DNA of 64,000 bases from contig JACKBI010000010.1 of NCBI GenBank assembly GCA_020634615.1, positions 186,001 through 250,000 on the forward strand. The letters run 5' to 3'. The DNA comes from Anaerolineales bacterium (GTDB taxonomy: Bacteria; Chloroflexota; Anaerolineae; JAAEKA01). Position 1 is the stretch's first letter. Every line of letters starts with the position of its first letter. Positions 24,364 through 32,065 of the stretch are shown piece by piece. A program made the translations under genes and the position numbers. Under the pieces are notes generated by a model. The model made no database searches, was not told where the DNA came from, and saw only the letters and a list, made by a program, of their open reading frames with translations.

Positions 24364-26568
24364 ATGACTCCAAAAACCGAGACGAAGGCAGCAATTGCTC
24401 CACCCGAGCCCAAGAAACCGCGGGTCCATTCAATTGACCTGGATGACAGCTCGCTGTATCTGAACCGCGAGCTGAGCTGGCTGGAGTTCAACCGGCGTGT
24501 CCTGCAGGAAGCGTTGAACCAGGACGGCCATCCGCTGCTGGAGCGGGTCAAGTTTCTGGCGATATTCCATTCCAATCTCGACGAGTTCTTCATGATCCGC
24601 GTCTCGGGTCTCAAGCAGCAGGTGCAGGCAGGCGCAGTCAAGGCGCCGCCAGACGGCATGCTGCCTGGCGAGCAACTGGCCGCGATCCGTCGCCGCCTGC
24701 TGCCGATGCTCGACGAAGGGACGTCCACCTGGCAGGATGACCTCAAGCCAAAGCTGCGCGACGCGGGCATTCGCATCCATTCCCACGAAGACCTATCTTC
24801 GGCGCAGCGCACCTGGCTGACCGACTATTTTCTGCGTGAGGTCTTTCCAGTTCTGACGCCGCTGGTTTTCGACCCTGGCCACCCCTTTCCCCACATCTCG
24901 AATTTGAGCGTCAACCTGGCGGTCAAGCTCATCGATCCACAGTCTGGCGATGTTCACTACGGACGTATCAAGGTGCCGGCGACCCTACCGCGGCTGATCG
25001 AATTGCCGAGCGAGTTGTTTGCCAAGCCGGTTGTCTCAGCAAAGCGGCGGGCGAAAAGCAATGGCCGCGGGCCGGAAGAGGAACCGTCGTCGCCAGAGGA
25101 GCACAATTTCGTCTGGCTGGAGCAGGTGGTGGCAGCCAACATCGCAGCCCTCTATCAAGGCGTGGAGATCAAAGAGGTCTACAGTTTCCGGGTCACACGC
25201 GACGCCGATCTGGAAATTCAGGAAGACGAGGCGGACGACCTGCTGCGCACCATTGAGCAGGGAATTCGCCTGCGCCGCTTCGGTCCCGTCGTGCGGCTGG
25301 AGATCGAACGCGCGATGCCGGCGCATATGCGCTCGCTGCTGATGCACAACTTGCAGGTCGCGCCGGACGATGTCTACGAGATGGAGGTGCCGTTGGGCAT
25401 GAGCAGCCTCATGGCGCTGCTGGATGTGGACCGCCACGACTTGAAGGATAAGCCTTTTGTGCCGCGGACGCTGCCGTCGCTCAGCTCGGGTGAAAGCATC
25501 TTCGCCGCCATCCGCCGCGGTGACATCCTGCTTCACCATCCGTACGACTCGTTTGCGCCGGTTGTGGATTTCATCAAGCGGGCGGCGGACGATCCGCAGG
25601 TGCTGGCCATTAAGCAGACGCTCTATCGGGTCGGGAGCAACTCGCCCATCGTGGAGGCGCTGATGCGGGCACGCGAAAACGGCAAACAGGTGGCCGTGCT
25701 GGTGGAGCTGAAGGCGCGTTTCGACGAGGAGAACAACATCGTTTGGGCCAGAGCCTTGGAGCGCGCGGGCGTTCACGTGGTCTACGGGCTGTTGGGCCTC
25801 AAGACCCACAGCAAGGTTGCACTGGTTGTCCGCCGTGAGCGTGACGGCGTGCGCCGCTACGTTCATCTTGGCACCGGCAACTACAACGCGGTGACCGCAC
25901 GTATCTACACCGACCTGGGCATGTTTACCTGCCGGCCGGACATCGCCGCCGATGCGTCGGAGTTGTTCAACTACCTGACCGGTTACTCCCGGCAGCGCAA
26001 CTATCGCAAGCTGCTTGTGGCGCCGGTCACTTTACGCAGCTCACTGTCATCGCTGCTGCGGCGCGAAATTGCCCACCAGAAGGCCGGGCGGCCGGCGCGC
26101 ATAGTGATCAAGATGAACGCGCTGACCGACGAGGATCTGATCAAGCTGTTCTACGAGGCGTCGCAGGCCGGTGTCGAGATCGATTTGATGGTCCGCGGCA
26201 TCTGCTGCCTGCGGCCGGGCGTGCCCGGTGTCAGCGAGAACATCAAGGTAACCAGCATCGTTGGCCGCTTCCTGGAGCACACCCGTATCTTCTATTTCGC
26301 CAACGGCGGCAACGACGAAATTTACTCCGGCAGTGCGGACATGATGGAGCGCAACCTGGATCGGCGGGTGGAGGTTCTCTTCCCGATCCTCGATCCCGCG
26401 CTGCGACAGCACATCTACGACAACATTCTGACGACCTATCTGGCCGACAACGTCAAGAACCGGCTGCTCAAGCCCGACGGCAGCTACGAAATGATCACAC
26501 CCGACGGTGGGCCGCGGGTCAACAGCCAGCAATGGCTGCTGGAACACCACGACCGGCCGCCGCTCTAG
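24364..26568 (+). CDS. ppk1: Polyphosphate kinase 1
   Basis: Makes long-chain polyphosphate from ATP, reversibly. The N-domain starts YLNRELSWLEFNRRVL and continues ERVKFLAIFHSNLDEFFMIRVSGL. The autophosphorylated histidine is His482 in LKTHSKVALVVRR, and the second catalytic histidine is near 639 in LEHTRIFYF. TGNYNAVTARIYTDLG and NLDRRVEVLFPI are also conserved. Length 734 is slightly above the usual 690-720, owing to a charged insert (residues about 225-250). No exopolyphosphatase or phosphate transport gene is adjacent. Confidence 0.97.
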   Translation: MTPKTETKAAIAPPEPKKPRVHSIDLDDSSLYLNRELSWLEFNRRVLQEALNQDGHPLLERVKFLAIFHSNLDEFFMIRVSGLKQQVQAGAVKAPPDGMLPGEQLAAIRRRLLPMLDEGTSTWQDDLKPKLRDAGIRIHSHEDLSSAQRTWLTDYFLREVFPVLTPLVFDPGHPFPHISNLSVNLAVKLIDPQSGDVHYGRIKVPATLPRLIELPSELFAKPVVSAKRRAKSNGRGPEEEPSSPEEHNFVWLEQVVAANIAALYQGVEIKEVYSFRVTRDADLEIQEDEADDLLRTIEQGIRLRRFGPVVRLEIERAMPAHMRSLLMHNLQVAPDDVYEMEVPLGMSSLMALLDVDRHDLKDKPFVPRTLPSLSSGESIFAAIRRGDILLHHPYDSFAPVVDFIKRAADDPQVLAIKQTLYRVGSNSPIVEALMRARENGKQVAVLVELKARFDEENNIVWARALERAGVHVVYGLLGLKTHSKVALVVRRERDGVRRYVHLGTGNYNAVTARIYTDLGMFTCRPDIAADASELFNYLTGYSRQRNYRKLLVAPVTLRSSLSSLLRREIAHQKAGRPARIVIKMNALTDEDLIKLFYEASQAGVEIDLMVRGICCLRPGVPGVSENIKVTSIVGRFLEHTRIFYFANGGNDEIYSGSADMMERNLDRRVEVLFPILDPALRQHIYDNILTTYLADNVKNRLLKPDGSYEMITPDGGPRVNSQQWLLEHHDRPPL

Positions 26569-26650
26569 TCCCTGATTGTCGAGCACTGCATGGGCCACTG
26601 TCTGCATCCAGGCGGGCCGAGCCGTGCGGCGCCACCCTTGTTGTGTGAGT

Positions 26651-27370
26651 ATGACTGACACCCTGTATCAAACCGACAGCTATCTGCGCGAGTTCGCCGC
26701 TACTGTTGTGGAGGCCAGCGCTGACGACAGTTCGTTGGCGTTTGACCGGACTGCCTTCTATCCTGGCGGCGGCGGCCAGCCCAACGACCTGGGCGTGATC
26801 GTTTACGGTGGCGTCGAGTTTTCTGTCATGAAAGTCAAGCGGGCGGGGGAGCACATCTGGCACACGCTGGCTGAACCGGCCAGCTTGCCCGCGCCAGGCA
26901 CAGCAGTCACGGGGCGTCTCGACTGGGAGCGGCGCTACGCGTTGATGCGCACCCACACCGCGCTGCACATCCTCTGCGGCGTGGTCTGGCGCGACTATGG
27001 CGCGCAGGTGACCGGCGGCAACATGGAGCCGCTGGCCGGGCGGATGGATTTCGAGTTCGCGACGATGAGCGGCGAACTGGTGGGGGAGATCGAGGCCAAG
27101 TGCAACGCGGAAGTAGCCGCGGCGCGTGACGTACGCGTCAAAATCCTGCCGCGCGAGGAGGCGTTCCAGATCCCCGACCTGATCCGCACCAAAATCAATC
27201 TGTTGCCACCTGGTATTCCCGAAGTGCGCACTGTGGAAATCGTCGGTCTCGACCTGCAAGCCGACGGCGGCACCCACGTCGCCAACACCCGCGAGGTCGG
27301 CCGCATCCGCGTGACTGACTACAAGTCGAAAGGCGCGATCAACAAGCGGATCTACATCAGTCTGGAGTGA
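26651..27370 (+). CDS. AlaX-type alanyl-tRNA editing protein
   Basis: A free-standing homologue of the AlaRS editing domain that hydrolyses Ser- or Gly-tRNA(Ala). Zinc ligands His102 and His106 (RTHTALH) and His209 (DGGTHV) are present. The Cys found in many AlaRS editing domains before GGTH is Asp205 here. FYPGGGGQPND is the conserved N-terminal block. The ATG at 26651 gives 239 residues, the medium AlaX class. Its last 14 bases overlap the convergent GNAT gene. Confidence 0.9.
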   Translation: MTDTLYQTDSYLREFAATVVEASADDSSLAFDRTAFYPGGGGQPNDLGVIVYGGVEFSVMKVKRAGEHIWHTLAEPASLPAPGTAVTGRLDWERRYALMRTHTALHILCGVVWRDYGAQVTGGNMEPLAGRMDFEFATMSGELVGEIEAKCNAEVAAARDVRVKILPREEAFQIPDLIRTKINLLPPGIPEVRTVEIVGLDLQADGGTHVANTREVGRIRVTDYKSKGAINKRIYISLE

Positions 27371-27794
27371 GCGGCGCCAGATCCTTCCTCATCCAGTAGC
27401 TGGTATGTCCCGGCGGGCAGCCGGTCATGCTCCCCACAACCTGATAGCCGTTCTTCTGATAGAACCCGGGGGCCTGAAAGCTGTAAGAACTTACGATGCA
27501 CAGCGTGCAGCCGCGGCGGCGCGCTTCGTCTTCCACCTCAGCCAGCAACTGCGCGCCGATCCCCTGGCCGCGCAGTTGGTCATGCACCCAGAGAAACTCC
27601 AGTTCCGCCATCCCCGCCCAGGTGTAGCCTGAGATGCCGGCGATGATCTCGCCCCGTTCGTCGTGCACGAAAGCTGCCAGCCCGCGGCCATCGGACGCGC
27701 CAACAGCCGCGTAGTTGTACTCGATAATGCGGTTTTCGAGGAAACTGATGTCTTCGTGTGTCGGGTGCTCTTCAACGGTGATATGTGGATACAT
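27357..27794 (-). CDS. GNAT family N-acetyltransferase
   Basis: A 145-residue acetyltransferase with the acetyl-CoA binding loop LRGQGIGAQLL and a C-terminal APGFYQKNGYQVVG, both typical of the family. YNYAAVGASDGRGLAAFV at the N-terminus resembles small GNATs acting on metabolites. The acceptor is unknown. It converges on alaX with a 14-base overlap of coding ends. Confidence 0.9.
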   Translation of the reverse strand: MYPHITVEEHPTHEDISFLENRIIEYNYAAVGASDGRGLAAFVHDERGEIIAGISGYTWAGMAELEFLWVHDQLRGQGIGAQLLAEVEDEARRRGCTLCIVSSYSFQAPGFYQKNGYQVVGSMTGCPPGHTSYWMRKDLAPLTPD

Positions 27795-27815
27795 GAGGGG
27801 CTCGTGATTCGATTG

Positions 27816-27993
27816 GTAATGCGTGATGCGTAATGCGTAGTGTTTGGTTGATTGTCTGCTTGGTGTCGGAAAACCAGCGTTCCGTCACTCCCGCGCAGGC
27901 GGGAGTCTAGGCAGTGCGCACACGTGGATGCTCGCCTGCGCGGGCATGACACCACGGTAGCGGAGATTTTACGTATTACGCATCACGTATTAC
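27816..27993. repeat. Composite nested inverted repeat
   Basis: Outer arms 27816-27837 and 27972-27993 are 22 bases with two mismatches and are built of GTAATGCG/GTGATGCG words. Inner arms near 27885-27902 and 27932-27949 pair the common TCACTCCCGCGCAGGCG sequence, whose left copy is itself a hairpin (ACTCCCGC-GCAG-GCGGGAGT). The right outer arm touches the stop codon of the 1305-residue protein gene. It occupies the whole space between two minus-strand genes. Confidence 0.85.
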
Positions 27994-30900
27994 TTATGGC
28001 CGCTCGCGTCCGGGTTCGTCGGGCGCCATGCCGGGTGGCGGGGTGGTGGGGCCAATCGAGCGGATGCTGTCGGGGATGATCACGTCGGCCGGGTTCATGA
28101 ACGGGATCGGGTCGCAGTAGCCGCCCCACCCGTCGCCGCGCTTGTTGGGATAGATGCGGATACCGAAGTGTACGTGGGGACCGCTGCTGTTGCCGGTGTT
28201 GTTGGACAGGCCCAGCTTGTCGCCCTTCGCGACCGTGTCGCCTTGTTTGACGCTGACGCTTTTCATGTGGCCGTAGATGGAATCGCCCCAGACATGCTTG
28301 AGCTTGACGTAGTTGCCGAACCCTTTTTCCTCGTAGCCGACGGTATCGACCTCGCCATCGAACGTTGCCAGCAGATCGGTGCCGTTCGGTGTGCCGAAAT
28401 CGACGCCGTTGTGACCACGCAACGGCACGCCATCATAGGAGAATTGCTTGTAGAACCACTCGCGGTCTGCCATCAATTGCGTGACGCGCCAGGACCCATC
28501 GAAGGGCTTGCCCAGGTGAATGACGTCTTTGAACTGCACGGGCACCATGAAGCGTTCGCCCTTGGTGCCGATTTCGGCCATCCAGCCGCGCACGGTCTGT
28601 CCATCCACGGTTCCGGCCACCTCCCACCACGACAACTTGTCGGCGGTCTTTGGTCCGGCGGTGATGGTCACCACAGCGCCAGGCGCCAGCTTGCCGACCA
28701 CATCGCTGGCCGGTTTGTCGCTGAAACCGGCCGAGCTGCGGATGTTGACGGTGTCGTTGAACGCGTTGAAAACCACGTTACCGATGGCGAACGTCTTGGT
28801 CGGCACCGGGGTCGTGGGCTGCGGCGCAGGCGGGGGCGAGGTCAGCAAGTACGCCTTGCCGGAGCCATTGCTTTCGGCTGCCCAGCCGTCCAGCGCTCGC
28901 CCCTCGTGATCGACATAACGTACCTTCCACCACGTCAGGCTGTCGGCATCGGACGGGCCGCCCAGCACCACCAGTTCCGCACCGTGGGGCGCCTCAACCA
29001 CCACATCCGACTCTTCCTTGTTGACATATCCGGGCGAGCGGCGCAGATTGAGGAAAGTTGCAGCATAGAGATGCTGGTCTTTCTGGAACTTGCCCGACGC
29101 AGGGGGTTGTGGCACTGGGTCAGGCTTCGGATCTGGCTGTGGTTCAGGAACAGGCGCGCCAGGTGTCAACAGCGCGACGCCTGCGCCGCTGGCTTCGGCC
29201 GCCCAACCGTCGAAGCGGTTGCCGGACGGGCTGACAAATCTGACGCCCCACCAGGTCAGCCCGTCTTTGCTCGTTGGGCCGTCGAGGATCGTCAGCGATG
29301 AACCGGCAGCAATCTCGTAGATGATGTCGCTGGCCGGTTTGCCCTGATAACCGGCCGACTTGCGCAGGTTGATCACGTCAGCCGCGTGGACGGTGTCACC
29401 CTTCTTGAAAGCGGCCGGTTGGGGCTGTGGTTCTGGCTCAGGCTGTGGCTGCGGCACGGGCTGCGGCTCTGGCTGTGGCTGCGGTTGTGGCACGGGCGCA
29501 GGCGCTTGCAGTGTCAGCAATGCATTGCCAGAATTGCCGGCCTCGGCGGTCCAACCGTCGAAGCGGTTGCCAGCCGGGCTGACGAAGCGCACATTCCACC
29601 AGGTCAGCCCGTCCCTGGCTGTCGGACCGCCAAGGATCGTCAATGATGACCCGCTGGCAATCTCGTAGATGATGTCGCTGGCCGGTTTGCCTTGATTGCC
29701 GGCCGATTTGCGCAGGATGAGCGTGTCGGTCGCGTAGACCGTGTCGCCCTTCTTGAACGCCGCCGGTTGTGGCTGTGGCTCTGGCTGGGGCTGAGGATCT
29801 GGTTGAGGTTGGGGCTGCGGCACGGGTTGCGGCTCTGGCTGTGGTGCTGGCTGGCCGGGTAGGGCGTACTGGCTTTCGCCGCTAGCGCTGGTCTCCGCAG
29901 CCCAGCCAATGAATGGATTGCCATATCTGCTGACATAGCGAACTCGCCACCAGCGCAGGTTGTCTGCCTGTGCCGGGCCTTCAACGAGAGTCAGCTGAGC
30001 CTTGGCCGGCGCTTCATAAAATGCGTCGCTGGCCGGCTTTCCCTGGTAGCCAGGCGAGAAGCGCAACGTCACCGCGCTGGAGGTTACAGCCACATCGCCG
30101 ATTTTCAGTGGGCGTGCCGGCTGCGGCTGCGGTTCAGGGTCAGGCTGCGGTTGTGGGTCAGGCACCGGCTGCGGATCGGGTTGCGGTTCTGGCACCGGCT
30201 GCGGATCGGGCTTTGGCTTCGGCTTCGGGTCAGGAACTGGCTCGGGAGCCGGTGTTTCGCCCTGCTTGGCCAGCATCTGCGTGCCTGAGGCGGTGGCCTC
30301 CGCAACCCAGCCATCGAAGCGGTTGCCGGCCGGGCTGACGAAGCGAATACCCCACCAGGTCAGTCCATCGGCCGTCTGCGGGCCGTCGAGGATTGTCACC
30401 TTCGACCCGACTGGAATCTCGTAGATGACATCACTGGCCGGCTTGCCGGCAAAGCCTGCCGACTTGCGCAGGTTCAGCGCCTGCACGCCTATCACCACTT
30501 CGCCCTTGCTGAACTTACCGGTCACCGGCGGCTTGGGGTCCGGCTTTGGCGTTGGTTTCGCCGGCGCGGTCTTGGTCAACAGCGCGGTACCGGTCGGCGT
30601 CGTGTCGGCCATCCATCCATCCACGTCGGCGCCTGCTACTTTACACCGCACCTGCCACCAGCTGAGCCCGTCGGCCGCGGTGGGGCCGGCGACGATCTTG
30701 CAGGCGGTGTCTTTCGGTGCTTTGGCCTTGATGTCATCCTTTTGATAGCCGGGACTCTCGCGCACGTTCACTTCCTGCGTCGCGTAGACCGTGTCGCCCG
30801 TCTTGAAGTTGGCCGCTGGCAGTGGAATCGGCGTTTCGAGCCAGCGGTAGTTGTTGCCCAAAGCCTGCTTGAAGTCTTCGATGACTCCCTGCTTGCCTTC

Positions 30901-31911
30901 GATTACCCAGCGATCGAGATTTGGCCAGCGGTACAGGATGAGCGCCCGGATTTGCTGGTTGCCTGGCTGGTGGTTCCAGTGGTCGATCTCACCATAGGCC
31001 CGCTGCACCCAGCCGTTGTTGCGGTTCTCCCAGGGCACGTCCTGATCGGTCTCGGTGCAGTAGACTGGCAGATTGCGCATGTTGGTGGGGATGGCGTTCA
31101 TGAAATCGCGGTAGGTGCGAAAATTGAACTGGTACTTCTGGAACGGCGCGTTCATGAAGGTGTCGGTGTGGATTTCATCCGGGTTCGACGAATGCGTGTA
31201 GGCATGGATCGAAATACCGTCGCAGTTGCCCGGTCCAATCAGCTTCAGAATGTCCTCGAAGTAGCGTATCCAGTCGCCGCTGGGATTGCCATCGTAGGGC
31301 GACAGGGTGTTCCAGGGCGCGACCCCGCCCACTAATACCTGGTCATCCGCGTGGCCGGGCATGCCGTGGATCGCGTCGCGGCACAGCCGGTAGCAACGCG
31401 CATAAAGCTGCGGCGTGATCACCTCGCCCGGGTTGGTGATTGCCATCCGCGAGCGGGTCGGCTCACCGCCGCTGCCGCTGTCGTCCAGCGCGTTGAAGCG
31501 CCACGAGACATAACGGCCCCACGAGACCGGGTCAGACGGGCGCACGGTGCGCGACCAGTCGATCTGCACGTTGGGTCGCTCCACCGGGTGGTTCATCTCG
31601 TTGCCGATGATCCAGATTTTGCAGCCCTTGCTGGCGGCCGCATAGTTGGCGCAGCGTTTGGCGAAGCTCTCGTAACGGCTGCTATGGGGAATGGTCCCGC
31701 CGGGATAGTAGCCATTGTTGAGCCGGCAGATGATCCCCAGATTCTGGTTGCTCCACTGGCTGAAGTCCTTGCCGCCTTTGTCGTTGGCTTCCGAGCCGAT
31801 GCCTTCGGTGAAGACGATCCAGCCCGGCTTGCTGGCGTCCGTCATGTGACGTTCGCCGCCCGGTTCATGGATACCGAAGATAAAGGGTGAGTCGAATAGT
31901 TGTCGTGGCAT
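27994..31911 (-). CDS. Glycosidase-like / seven SH3b repeats / M23 peptidase protein, 1305 aa
   Basis: Residues 1-350 look like a clan GH-A (beta/alpha)8 hydrolase: IWIIGNEMN gives a possible acid/base Glu105 and LPVYCTETDQD a possible nucleophile Glu287. Seven SH3b-like repeats of about 80 residues follow, each with LRKSAG..GKPASD and WW.VR blocks, joined by Pro/Gln/Glu linkers. The C-terminal M23 domain has GHNGVDFGTPNG, YGHMKSV and PHVHFG. The ATG at 31911 gives no signal peptide, odd for a wall-active enzyme. The GH assignment is less certain than the SH3b and M23 parts. Confidence 0.85.
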   Translation of the reverse strand: MPRQLFDSPFIFGIHEPGGERHMTDASKPGWIVFTEGIGSEANDKGGKDFSQWSNQNLGIICRLNNGYYPGGTIPHSSRYESFAKRCANYAAASKGCKIWIIGNEMNHPVERPNVQIDWSRTVRPSDPVSWGRYVSWRFNALDDSGSGGEPTRSRMAITNPGEVITPQLYARCYRLCRDAIHGMPGHADDQVLVGGVAPWNTLSPYDGNPSGDWIRYFEDILKLIGPGNCDGISIHAYTHSSNPDEIHTDTFMNAPFQKYQFNFRTYRDFMNAIPTNMRNLPVYCTETDQDVPWENRNNGWVQRAYGEIDHWNHQPGNQQIRALILYRWPNLDRWVIEGKQGVIEDFKQALGNNYRWLETPIPLPAANFKTGDTVYATQEVNVRESPGYQKDDIKAKAPKDTACKIVAGPTAADGLSWWQVRCKVAGADVDGWMADTTPTGTALLTKTAPAKPTPKPDPKPPVTGKFSKGEVVIGVQALNLRKSAGFAGKPASDVIYEIPVGSKVTILDGPQTADGLTWWGIRFVSPAGNRFDGWVAEATASGTQMLAKQGETPAPEPVPDPKPKPKPDPQPVPEPQPDPQPVPDPQPQPDPEPQPQPARPLKIGDVAVTSSAVTLRFSPGYQGKPASDAFYEAPAKAQLTLVEGPAQADNLRWWRVRYVSRYGNPFIGWAAETSASGESQYALPGQPAPQPEPQPVPQPQPQPDPQPQPEPQPQPAAFKKGDTVYATDTLILRKSAGNQGKPASDIIYEIASGSSLTILGGPTARDGLTWWNVRFVSPAGNRFDGWTAEAGNSGNALLTLQAPAPVPQPQPQPEPQPVPQPQPEPEPQPQPAAFKKGDTVHAADVINLRKSAGYQGKPASDIIYEIAAGSSLTILDGPTSKDGLTWWGVRFVSPSGNRFDGWAAEASGAGVALLTPGAPVPEPQPDPKPDPVPQPPASGKFQKDQHLYAATFLNLRRSPGYVNKEESDVVVEAPHGAELVVLGGPSDADSLTWWKVRYVDHEGRALDGWAAESNGSGKAYLLTSPPPAPQPTTPVPTKTFAIGNVVFNAFNDTVNIRSSAGFSDKPASDVVGKLAPGAVVTITAGPKTADKLSWWEVAGTVDGQTVRGWMAEIGTKGERFMVPVQFKDVIHLGKPFDGSWRVTQLMADREWFYKQFSYDGVPLRGHNGVDFGTPNGTDLLATFDGEVDTVGYEEKGFGNYVKLKHVWGDSIYGHMKSVSVKQGDTVAKGDKLGLSNNTGNSSGPHVHFGIRIYPNKRGDGWGGYCDPIPFMNPADVIIPDSIRSIGPTTPPPGMAPDEPGRERP

Positions 31912-32065
31912 GGCTGCGATGTCCTGTCGCTTACGAGGTGTGAACTCGGGTCGCGGGCTTCGGAGTTTCGGCGAATTGTTGCGTATGACGTCCGGCGCAA
32001 GCAGATACGGGCTACGCCGCTACTCAGTAAACGTTCCGCGGTGGCGCATTTTGGTCACCGCGTCT

